From Cylicocyclus nassatus (taxonomy: Eukaryota > Nematoda > Chromadorea > Rhabditida > Strongylidae): a stretch of DNA of 64,000 bases. Positions 22,601 through 34,600 of the stretch are shown in pieces. Within the stretch, counting starts at the first letter, position 1, and every line of letters starts with the position of its first letter. A program made the position numbers and the translations under genes. The DNA lies in NCBI GenBank assembly GCA_958299035.1, contig CATQJL010000316.1, forward strand, positions 8,154,347 to 8,218,346, given 5' to 3'. Under the pieces are notes generated by a model. The model did not search any database and had not been told where the DNA came from. It saw only the letters and a program-made list of their open reading frames with translations.

Positions 22601-25600
22601 CTCCCTCTACAAAACCGTTCCGCAGCTAAAAACTGCAGATTTGGAATCAGCGGTTCAAGCGCTTTAAGATGATATATGTCTCATCTGGATTGGTGCTTTC
22701 GACTAAGTATCCTCTCCTTGTGAGATGTTACATAGAAAAAATTTGTGAATAAAGGATGTGACAAGTTTTTCCCAATTTAGGTGGGCAGATGCCCACCTAA
22801 TGTCCACCTGAGTGGCAAAACTTCCAATCACATAAGTTTTCAAAATTTTTACATAAATTTCTTCTACACCCAAAGTTTAGTATATAATAACAACTGACAG
22901 CTTTTCGCTTTCAAGGTGGCCTTTCGCAAAAAGGAAAAAGTTTTACAAAAGCAAACTCGCCGCTTCGTTCTATACATACAATTTAGAGATGTTTGAGTAC
23001 ATTATACTCTCAATCCAAGATCTATAGTCCTAAAAGTAAACCAACCAGCAAATCCGACTGCCACAATCCGTTCGATTCCTTTATTTTGTGGATTAAGTTT
23101 TGGTAGAGATTTCGTATCGTTGCTGTAAAGTGATAACTTCCTCTGTAGCTAACGTGAACATAATGACAAAATTTTCGACCTTGCTGAGAAGAAAACCAAG
23201 CAGTTAACACGGCTGTCTGCTCCCAGCTTGTTAATTACTTCAATTGCGCTGAAATACCGCATGCTCTAAAGAACAACGCATTGCAAAAATAATTTCTAAC
23301 TTTGATGTTGTCAAGGGATCAGATCGGTGTTGATACTGCATTTTGAATAGTTCGTCCCGGAAAACGCTACGATTAGCAGTGATTTTGCTAAGATCTGGCG
23401 ATTTTGGGAATGTCGTGTAACCATAAGCCCATACTCCGGCCATTGGCTTCGCGCCACTGCTTCCGAAGAAGTCATACCCAAGAGCATCGATAAACTCGGC
23501 TTCCTTAAAGAATTACTTGCAGAAAACACTCGTTATAAAGCTAGAGATTTTCAAAATAGCTTACATCCAAATATCTGTCATCGGCGCTTGCTCCAAAACC
23601 AAACAAGTCGCCAACCATGAGGCATTTTAGATCAAGTGGCTCTGCAAATAAAAGCTATCAGTAGGGCTGAGGAACCCTCTAATCGTTGCATATCTTCTCG
23701 CACTGTGTCAAAAAATCATACTTGGTGTGGTCGTGGTCGGTTTCGTTGTGCTGGGCTTCCTCGTTGTCCAGGGCTTACCGCTGAAAAGCTTCATTAACTA
23801 TGTTCTGACCTGGTCTGATCGCACAAGAGACTGCTCACTCTGTGATTGCTTTAACTATCTTATCTACATCTTCATCCAAATAATGGTATGGAACAGATAT
23901 GAATTTACCGCCTGCCGGCACAATGTCGGCAGGATTCGTATCTATAACATCATGAAATATCATTAATAGTTCATTTTAGTTTTGCCTGCAAGAATTGGTC
24001 ATATCTCAAAGAGCCTACCGCTAAGACCCACAGCTACGATAGTATCGATGTCCTTGTTTTTGGGTTCTAGTTTTGGAAGGCCCTTAGTATTGTTTCTGAA
24101 AGGAAAGTGACTATTCTGTGTCCATATGGTTAGTTCAGAAAGCAACTCACTGCGCGGTGAAGAACACTAAGCAGTTCAGTTGATACTCATTCATCGCATT
24201 GATCGCCTTTATAGCCCTATAAATCTTCATCGCTTGGTACGCATTACGACTACACCGACTTACGCTTCAGTATTTTTGTAACTAGCCACTGCAGCATACT
24301 CCATTTCCATCAAAAGGTCGTTGAATGCGTTGCTATTGTTAGTCATCCTCTTCAACGTCTTAGCTACGTCAGGCTCAAATTTAGTGTAACCGTAAGCCCA
24401 AAGACCCAGCTGTGCGTCCACCGTACGTGTGGCAAACACATCGTATCCAATTTGAGATATTAGTTCGGCTTCCTTGAATGTATTCTTCTTTGCTATTGCT
24501 ATTTTATACCTGCACACAAAACCTACATTATCGTAAGAGTCGACTTTACTTCCATAGTTGTACATGTCACCGACAATCAGGCAGTTCAATTTTCTTTTTG
24601 GCGGAGAGGCTAAAAGTTTCACTTATATGGGGGAAGTCGTATCGAATGGCTAAAATCGCATCGGAATATTGCGAAAATATACTTCTTGTTGTTGGTGTTG
24701 TTCTTCTCGTTGTTCTAGTAGTGGGTTTAGTAGTGGTGGGCTTTTTAGTCGTCCATGGTTTATCGCTAAAAGCAATTTTCTAGTTAGATTTTTATATTTG
24801 TAGTTCGGACCTATGACTTACTCTAAAATAGCCTTGACTATCTTATCTACGTCTTCATCCAGATAATGATGAGGAACAGATATCATTTTGCCTCCACCTG
24901 GCACAATATCTTCAGGCTTTGTACCTGCAAGAACACCACGTTAATCTATTGAGTTCCTCTCCATATCAACGGAACAAATCTTGCCTACTAGACCTGAAAT
25001 GAAAAAGAGGGAGAACATACCGCTAAGGCCAACAACTAAAAGTGAGTTAATTCCTTTGTTTTTGGGTTCTAGTTTTGGAAGACTCTTTGTGTTATTTCTG
25101 AAGGGAAAAAATCTCAACTAATCATCCGTTCAATGGGGTATGCCCAAAAACGAACTCACTGAGCCGTGAAGAAAACTAAACAGTTCAGCTGCTGTTCGCT
25201 CATCGCATTGATCGCCTTTATAGCTCTATAAATCTTCATCGCTTGGTACGCATTACGACTACACCGACTTACGCTTCAGTATTTTTGTAACTAGCCACTG
25301 CAGCATACTCCATTTCCATCAAAAGGTCGTTGAATGCGTTGCTATTATTAGTCATCCTCTTCAACGTCTTAGCTACGTCAGGCTCAAATTTAGTGTAACC
25401 GTAAGCCCAAAGACCCAGCTGTGCGTCCACCGTACGTGTGGCAAACACATCGTATCCAATTTGAGATATTAGTTCGGCTTCCTTGAATGTATTCTTCTTT
25501 GCTGTTGCTATTTTATACCTGCACACAAAACCTACATTATCGTAAGAGTCGACTTTACTTCCATAGTTGTACATGTCACCAACAAGCATGCAATTCAACT

Positions 25601-28600
25601 TTCTTTTTGGTGCAGCTGGAATGCTCACATTCTATTCAAAATCGTAGTATTCGCATGATTTCTGCTCTATATATATCACTGCCAAACCTGTTGTGCTTCG
25701 TCTTGTAGTGCTGCGTCTTGTAGTTGATGTACTTCGCGTAGTGGACTTAGTTGGTACATACCTGAAACGTTGTAAGCATGCAGTTTTCGCTACAGATCTT
25801 GCGAGCAGACTTTCCCAAGATGGCTTTTAAGACCAATTCTATGTCTTCATCCAGATATCTGAGAGGTACACTAACAGCAACTCCTCGATCTGTCACCAAG
25901 TCGTTCAAGTCTGCTCCTGCAATTGTACTGCATAATGGTCTTAATCATGAATTCAACTGAATACTTTACTTTGCTTAGCATATAAGGGATGATGTTGAAA
26001 TTGTTCATACAGCACGTTGATTTGCGCTAGATGTCAAATCTATCTGTTGCACTTTCCTTTCCATATCTTTTACAGGACAGCGCTTATGATATAATCAGAA
26101 GAGATTCCCTTTCATTATAATGAAGTTAGGTTGTAACTTAGATAAGGAAAAACTAATTAGAGATTTGTCATGTGTTCTATCATCTCAACATGTTCAAAAT
26201 TAATGTAGAGGTTTCATTAATTTGCTTCCATTCAAAAAGAACTCTTCATTTGTCTTCAAAATATTCTAAAATTTGTCATCAGGTCTTGCCCGTTGATGGA
26301 AGCTTGTTAAGTGTTGAAGTGCACTTAAGCAAACACGACTCCAGATATCAACCGATTAGGCACAGCACTAGCCTCTTTTACTGCTAACTTTCATCATGAT
26401 TATTTGAGCGGCAGAGATTTTAGAAAAAAAGGCTTATATTTTTAAATCGGACTGTTTTCATAGTAGGGAGAGCAAAAGCAATTTTCTGAATCGAAACCTA
26501 TTTTTACTGCACCTGTCATTGTGCGTCATTTGCTGAGTGCTATGCATGCTGAATTTTGACTTCTGTGATTTTTTTCTTCATTTTGAAAACTTTGTTCTTA
26601 TTGCCTCAATGTCTCATTTTGAAAACAGTTTTGTTCTTATTGCCTCAATGTGTACTACCAGCAAAAACGCTGTTTTCAAGTTCAAAGAATTGGAGAAAAA
26701 GTGCTTTAAGTGAGGGAGAGATTGCCTCAAACTCACAATAATGTATCTTCAAATTTTCCGAGCGCTTCAGAACTTGCCGGATGGAATTGAATGATTGTCT
26801 AAACCAAACAAAACTTTGTTGTGGCTGGTTAAAGTCTAAAGCCGTCATGCGCTTGTATCCTTTGAATTTGATGTCGCTATTTTGCAAGCAGGATGAACAA
26901 TTCCGAATCCCGACTTCAAATCTGAGCGTTGAATCGAGAGCGACGTGTCCGAAATGCGAGAAGATCCAAAAAAAAATCTCCCTCGCAACAGCTTGTAGTA
27001 CTATGGTGCAGCTTACCAAACCTCCAATCTGATGAAAGGCCTGCATAGATAAATTGCTTGCAAAGGTACGCATTTTTTTCAAAAGTTTAGGTGAAATTTA
27101 TATGCTTTAGGATGAATAAAGGATAAAGGATTAGTAGATTCAGCATCTTCAATAATGACTTCGGGCTGCGCTGAACTTCGAACTCTACTTCATAGCCGAA
27201 GAGGCTAGTAAATGCCTGCGGGTCTATTGCAGTGACTTGCGGGAGCCAGCAGCTTACTAAGTCGGTGCTTTTACTCTTTCAGATCACTCTGGCACCAATT
27301 TAAGAGGGTGGAGGGCTTGAATGGCTCAGGGACGGGACGGGAATTTGGTCTGACCTGTCCCCATCTTTATGCACATGCGTAATCTAGCCAGGCAAGCCCG
27401 ATGGCCTGATATAGAAAAAAACTAACCAGCAAATCCGACTGCCACAATCCGCTCGATTCCTTTATTTTGTGGATTAAGTTTTGGCAGAGATTTCGTATCG
27501 TTGCTGTAAAGTGATAACTTCCTCTGTAGCTAACGTGAACATAATGACAAATTTCGACCTTGTTGAGAAGAAAACCAAGCAGTTGACACGACTGTCTGCT
27601 CCCAGCTTGTTAATTACTTCAATTGCGCTGAAATACCGCATGCTCTAAAGAACAACGCATTGCAAAAATAATTTCTAACTTTGATGTTGTCAAGGGATCA
27701 GATCGGTGTTGATACTGCATTTTGAATAGTTCGTCCCGAAAAACGCTACGATTAGCAGTGATTTTGCTAAGATCTGGCGATTTTGGGAATGTCGTGTAAC
27801 CATAAGCCCATACTCCGGCCATTGGCTTAGTGCCACTGCTTCCAAAGAAGTCATACCCAAGAGCATCGATAAACTCGGCTTCCTTAAAGAATTACTTGCA
27901 GAAAACACTCGTTATAAAGCTAGAGGTTTTCAAAATAGCTTACATCCAAATATCTGTCATCGGCGCTTGCTCCAAAACCAAACAAGTCGCCAACCATGAG
28001 GCATTTCAGGTCAATGGGCTCTGCAACGCAAATTCTAAGTGATTTTGCTGTACGGGTGTCATATGGTTTTTCCGTTTGATTTAGGAACATCAGCAATGAT
28101 TCAAGATAATGCAACATATCGCAAAAATATACTCGGTGTTGTAGGTTTTTTCGTAGTCGGTCTTGTTGTGGTAGGTCTCTTAGTCGTCCAGGGTTTATCG
28201 CTAAAAGCATATTCTGGTCTATTTCACTTCTACCAATACAGCCTGAATGTGAGCTCACTCACTCTAATATAGCTGCAACTATCTTATCCACATCTTCGTC
28301 CAAATAATAGTGCGGAACAGATATCATTTTACCTCCTACTGGCACGATGTCATCAGGCTTCGTTCCTATAAAATCCACGTTTTATTGCTTGACTTCCTTT
28401 GCGTATTGTAAGACTTTTGCCCAGATTTGAATCAAAAAAGAATTCATAGACAAACCGCTAAGTCCAACAACTACAATTGACTTGATTCCTTTGTTCTTGG
28501 GTTCTAGTTTCGGAAGACCCTTTGTGTTGTTTCTGAAATGAACTCAATAGCACTGTACTTTTCCAATATAGGTAGGCCGCAATTCGAACTTACTGAGCAG

Positions 28601-31600
28601 TGAAAAATGCCAAGCAGTCTAGTTGCTGTTCGCTCATCGCATTAATAGCCTTTATAGCCCTTGAAAACTTTGATTTTGGGTAAGCATTACAATCACATTG
28701 ACTTACGTTTCAGTGGTCTTGTAAGTAGCCACGGTAGCATATTCCATTTCCATCAGGAGATTATTAAATGCTTTGCTATCATTAACCATTCTTTTCAACG
28801 TCTTAGCCACATCCGGCTCATATTTAGTGTAACCGTAAGCCCAAAGACCCAGTCGCGGATCAACTCTCGGCGAAACAAACACATCGTATGAAACTTGGGA
28901 CAACAGCTCGGCTTCCTAAAACACGGCTTAGGTCTGCGTTCCTCCCGTTGCTATGAGTGGAACTTACGTTATCGTAGGAGCCGACATTGCTTCCGTAGTT
29001 ATACATGTCACCGACAAGCAGACAATTCAGCTTTCTTCTTGGAGCAGCTGGAATATTTAAGCTTAAGTAATGTAAGCGTTTATGATTGTCATACGTGTTG
29101 TTGTAGTTGTTGGTGGCTTTGTTGGCAATCCAGTGGTAGTCGGTACATATCTAAAGGAAAGATATTGTCAGGGAGTAATTTATGTAATCTGTGAATGTTT
29201 AGTCAAAAAAAGTCGCAGCCGTTTCACCGTTTCTAGCAGATTTGTAGTAATCACTACGTAGTACGTAAAAAGTGTAATGTTATGCTACCTACAATTATAT
29301 GTATTTATATGTTGTTTATCTTGCATCATGAAAAATAAAATGTATTGAATAATTTTGGAGGATGTATGTTCCAGAGTCATTTTCTTTTCAATCCATTATG
29401 TGCTCTCATCCAATATAGAGACCAAAATGAACGACTGCTCATTCAGAACTGTCTTCTCTGCCTGCGGTTTCTTCAAAGAGAATTATGTTGTCGCAAGAAT
29501 TTGAAGCCCGCTTAGGTTATACTTAAAACCTTGGTTATCTTACACTTACAGGCAAAGTACAACAAATTGCAGTAACATTTTGACCATGGGTATCGCCGAG
29601 TGCAGCTTGGAACGCTCTTTCTAGGATGCTTTCCAAGCCTGCAGAATATGATTGGGTGAGGAATTATTGACTTTGTAATATGTCAAACGTCCTCTTGTCT
29701 TGAAACCTGGGCATTCTGTGGTACTGATTTCAATATTTTTCTTTTGCCGTAAAATTTCAATATTTTTCTTCTGCAAAAGAAAAATATTGACTTTGTTTTG
29801 CCAGGAACAAAGCTGAGAGCGGCGAGAACCCGTTGCCCATGTATTTTGAGTGTGAAGGCACCGCCCACCCAAATTGAGGGCGGTGATAATTTGATGCTGT
29901 ATGATATTAGACCTCTTGACTTATAAGCAATCGCCCAAATCCCGCTGCAAAGGATGAATCCTGAAACGAGAATAATGCTCCAGAATGTAGGAGCGGCCAA
30001 AGTGGCTTCGCACATCAGGTGATGTAAAATCATAAGTTTGGAAGTTGACTTCAAGTAGTTAGAAATGTCAAAAATCTGATAACCATAATGAAGGGAGAGT
30101 TTATGGCAACTGATGCACTAAAGCGCTATTTTAGTCTTGTTCTATGCAGACCACACACGTTGAGACGAAGTCACATGGTCCTCTTATACTTTTTGTAGTG
30201 ATTTTCTCATTTAAGAATCATCTTTTAGAGCGGGACTTGGGCTCTTATTTAGTCAGGGGTTCCGCTCTTATACGGCATCAAAACCTCACAGCGCTCGGTT
30301 TCGGCGGACGGTGAAATGCCTCATACGATTCCTCATTTTTAACGCTATTCTGTAGCGCGCAACAAGCATGCGAACGATTCTCATGTTTGAGGATCAGATT
30401 TTCGTGTTATAAGTGCCCTCCCCGCCCTATCTTCCATCCAGATTCGTCCCGCTGCTATCGAAGGCAATTTTGAAACCAGCATTCCAAGCTGCATCGAATG
30501 ATACAAGGTGCTTTTCTCATGTCAAAAAGCCGCTGCGATTTGTTGTAATTCCCTTGTCAGGGCAGTAGTAACTTGTGTCGAAGCTAAATGTAATGAATAC
30601 TGCCTAACATAGTCTCTCGTTTCTGCTCGATTTCAGTGCTAGAAAGATCACAACAACTGATTTCATCCCAATAAGTTGCTTTGGAGAACGCTTTTGACCT
30701 TTTAGAACCGAATTTTTGAACGAGAGAGATTTTATATTGATGTTCTGTCGCGATACAAATACGTAACTGTGCACATCCAAGGCCTATCTGGAAGCATCCT
30801 TACCCCCTTATAGCGTTCAAAACGTTTGCCACATCCTCGTCATTGTAATAGAATGGCACCTTAATGGCACGTCCTTTCTCTCCCGCAATTCTTTTCAGAT
30901 CGGCATCTAAACATTAACTTGATTATGGTCACTTCGGTATCATCTATTCTATGACTGGAAGTCGCGAAACCGCATTGCGGACATTGTCTTAATAAGTTTG
31001 AGTTTGTTCCTCCCTGTTTCCAAAGGTGAATAAACCTGGGATAAATAACAAGTATAAACCCGCTAAGTAGAGGATCAGGCTTGTTTAAACATTGTGTTCA
31101 ATGCGGTCTCGCGACTCCTAGTCATAGATTCAATGATACATCTGGGGGGGGGGGGCACGCGGAACGACAATCGGCGAAAAATGGAGGCTGTGTATCATCA
31201 GTCCCAATGACTTTCACGGATTTCTACTTGTGGCATTGAGTAATGTATCTGCCCCTACCCCCCACCCCCGTAGTCCCCCGGGGTGTCACTTTAACACCGG
31301 AGAGTTTTTGATAGGCACAAAATTGGGGATTGTCGCCTTCCGCACCACACCCATACATCTGTATGCATGCACCTATGATATCGAACTTACCAGCAAACCC
31401 AACAGCAACTATCCGTTCGATTTTGGAGTGTGGTTTCAGGACTGGCAAGGATGCGGTGTTGTTTCTGGAGAGAAAAGTATACAGCGCGGAGACCAACTAA
31501 ATCAATGAGATCAAATACTAACGGAGCTGCGAAGAAGACCAAACAATTTGCTCTGTCGTCTTCTGCCATTGCATTGACAATTTCGATGGCGCTTAAATTC

Positions 31601-34600
31601 CATTTCCCAAACTTATTCTATGCAAACTAAAAATTTACCGCTGAGTAGTTGTAGGCGTTCCTCTCAGGTAGTACTCCATATCCTTTAAGAGGTCTTCAAA
31701 TTCATCGTTATTCTTGCTCATCTTGTCAAGATTCGGCCGATCCGGATAGGCCGGCTTCAAGTGACCGTATGCCCAGAATCCGAGTTTAGGGTCACGGAAT
31801 TCTTTGAAGAAGTCATACCCAAGAGTGGCGATGAACTCCCTTTCCTGGAGTTCCATAGTAAGTTTAAGTTGTTTTCTATCTTTTCCAGCAAATAAATATC
31901 GCTCTTCGATGACATACACACTGTATGAGATGCGAATTTTTTGGATTCCTATTTTTGCAGAAATCTTTTGCTATAATTTTGAGGCTTCTTTGGGAACTAC
32001 TGACAAGGGGCACCAAGGAAGCTGCACTACCGATATAGTTCTTAGCCCCCGAAACCGGATAGTGTTCAAAAAACTCAGAAAAATTCTAACCATAAGACCT
32101 TTTTGTATGTGTCCAGCATTTTATCTATCAAATGCACAAAACATCTTTGTTATACACACATTGGCCTGTAGCAAAGCTCGGTAAGATCAAATGATCTTCT
32201 GAGCCCTCATATGAGATTATGTCAGGTGAAATGACGAGCTCACTTCCTCGTGCAAAACGCTACCTGACAAATGAGCCCCGCTTCACATTGAGTTATAAGA
32301 GATGAGGCGACCGATTATTCGACGCAGATAGTGTGGTAAAAAGGAGATTCGAGAGAAATTCCGTGAGCTCTCGAGCAACTTACAAAACACGGAGTGCCAC
32401 CTAATACTGCAGACAGATTTAGAGCAAAATGCACAAATTTGAGTAGAGAGGATCAATGAACAGTTGATCGCAACCATAGAATAAGGAGAATAGGTTTCTT
32501 TAAAATTTTGCATGGAATAAGAATTTATTCATCTATCTCAATGCAAATTCGAAAATTTCCACTTTCAATTAAATTTCGTGCCGATATCATGAATTAGTGT
32601 TGCCTGTCCTTTTTCTAGGCGGAACTCTTGACAGCGGTCATCATTAATTCTTGAATGAGGCCGCTGCCAAGATTTTTCCAAAAACGTGCACTCCTACCAT
32701 GGCTGCAAACCGATTAGCATCCAGAACGATGGCTGCTGGAAGCTGGAATGAGACCCCCTGACGTTTGCTTAGGCCGGCCTCAGCTGACCTAAGGTGTTAG
32801 AGGTTTACTACAGGCCACTATTTCAATTCCGCAGGGAAGTTCAAGGCTTGCCTAACCCTGAGTTACAGTTACACTGACACAATTCTCATGCTATGACTAT
32901 ATTCCTGATTCGATTCGATCTCTCCAAAACCTACAAAAAATCCTCTTTTCTTCTGATTTAGTCCCTTCTACCGAAATCTCTATAGAGTTGAGAGACGGTG
33001 TGAATTTCTCACGAAATAAATTTAGCAATTTGTTCAACAACTTTCAACTATATATGCAATCGTTTCTCAAAGCAATTTTTACCCCAACTTGATGCAATCT
33101 TTCTAACCTATTATTGACAGAAAGAAAGCTATTGTATTGGTAAAATGAATTAATCGAAGTATTTTTGCTTCACGGGCTTATATATCCTCGTAAAGTTCTC
33201 AAAGTTAGGATTGTTGATCTGCCGTGGTTTTCTTATTTCAACATTGTTACCATAATACTTCTCGTGCACCCAGGGAAATGATGGTAGAAGATAGCGGTGA
33301 CTTAATGGCAAAAATTTGATATTCGAGAATTTGTAGTATTGAGATTTGCCTGTGTCAGATTATCGACCGGATCAGTTGTAGATGATTTTTTTGACACATA
33401 CCTGAATATAAGCATCAGCATTTGAGCCGAAGTTATACATATCACCAATAAACAAACATCTGGGTGCTGTTGAAGGCTCTGAAAATTGTTGAAGTCTCTC
33501 ACATAAACTTCAAATTTATTTAGAAAACTGCTTTAAGTCGCACTTTTCGTGCTGCCAGTAGGGAGTATGGTCGTAGTCTTTTGCCTGAAATATGAATCCA
33601 TTCTATCTAAGATCGCGCAAATTTCGCTTGTATTATATCTTATTACCCGATGATAGCTTCGACAATGGCTCGTACATCTGTTTCCACGTAATAGAATGGA
33701 ATTGAAATGAGCACACCATTTTCTACGGGCACGATCTCCTTCGGATGAGTGTCTGCAGTTTAAGCATTGGAAATAAGAACAATTGTTTTATACAAAAAGA
33801 AAACCTACCGCTAAGGCCAACCACCACCACCTTTTCAAATTGGAGATGCTTTGGCGCTATTCGAGGTAAACCACTCGTGCGCTTTCTGAATTAGACTCAC
33901 ATTCGCAAAAAATTCTTTTCTTTCTCCAACTTAAGGCAAAGTACTTACTGAGCAGTCAAAAAGATCAAGCAGTTCAATTGTTTCTGCGTATCATACATCT
34001 CATTGATTGCCTCGACGGCCCTTAACATTTTGTAAATTTTTGAATGTAATTTCATATGTAATATTTCTTACTCTTTAGTAGTGAAAGGATCGCTTTTGTT
34101 AGCATATTTCATCTTCGAAAGTTTCTTATCTAGTTCCTCATGATTTCTACTCATATCACTCAGTGATGCATTGGCATTTCTGGGGAAATCTGTGTGTCCA
34201 TATGCCCATAGACCAATTTTCGCCCGACTTTCATCGAAAATATCGTAACCGACTTGAGAAAGGAGTTCAGCTTCCTTAACAGGACAATTTCAGTTTTTTT
34301 GGAAATCTGGGGCAAATTACTCACTTGTGCATAGGATTCACCATCATTCCCATAATTGTACAAATCACCGACGAATAGACAATTGTACCTCGTTGCAGGT
34401 GGCGCTACAATTCGGTCGTGTCAGCAGAAAAATGGAATGAACGTCGTTTTGTGAGTATGTATGTACGAGCATAGTAAACCACAATGTTTTACGTAATTCA
34501 CTGAATTGAAGGTAAAATTACTCGCTTTACATGGTAAGTTGTTGAAGTGTTATGTACGAGCAGACTGCGGTAAGTCAATGAAGTTCATGGCTGTTCGATT

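Larger units (their letters stand above)
17801..23045 (-). other. 5.2-kb intron inside module 7
   Basis: Largest intron of the gene. It holds MITEs at 18396-18750 and 22075-22723, a small open frame for a membrane peptide at 20015-20197, and a GC-richer block at about 21000-21240 (several CpG-rich words such as gcgcgacgtcg). Otherwise AT-rich, with no gene I can support. Confidence 0.6.
17695..23780 (-). other. VWA-like module 7 (type B)
   Basis: Exons 23722-23780 (linker DGKPWTTRKPSTTKPTT...), 23565-23641, 23301-23503, 23180-23248, 23046-23122 and 17695-17800. It reads KCLMVGDLFGFG, EAEFIDALGYDFF, GVWAYGYTTF, NCLVFFSAR, IVAVGFAG and VAVSVPLRFLDEHVELVL. The last exon lies beyond a 5.2-kb intron (17801-23045). 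That assignment rests on phase and on its close likeness to the last exon of module 4. Confidence 0.78.
25811..28200 (-). other. VWA-like module 4 (type B)
   Basis: Exons 28133-28200 (linker DDKPWTTKRPTTTRPTT...), 27944-28020, 27680-27882, 27559-27627, 27427-27503 and 25811-25916. It reads KCLMVGDLFGFG, EAEFIDALGYDFF, GVWAYGYTTF, NCLVFFSTR, IVAVGFAG and VAVSVPLRYLDEDIELVL. The first five exons and their introns are nearly identical to module 7, offset by exactly 4379 bp. The intron before its last exon (25917-27426) contains a SINE copy. Donors GTCGAA (27558) and GTCTGC (25810) are non-consensus after GT but conserved in module 7. Confidence 0.85.

Noticed and set aside
26645..27082. 145-codon minus-strand frame in the module 4 intron
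   Set aside because: Long for chance, but it starts from a weak context (the first ATG is four codons in), shows no known motif and sits next to a SINE; evidence is insufficient for a gene.
28039..28272. Plus-strand frames with strings such as VVGFFVVGLVVVGLLVV that resemble membrane segments (also at 23727 and 24478)
   Set aside because: They are the antisense of the Thr/Pro-rich linker exons (ACC/ACA/ACT read backwards gives Val/Gly/Leu codons).
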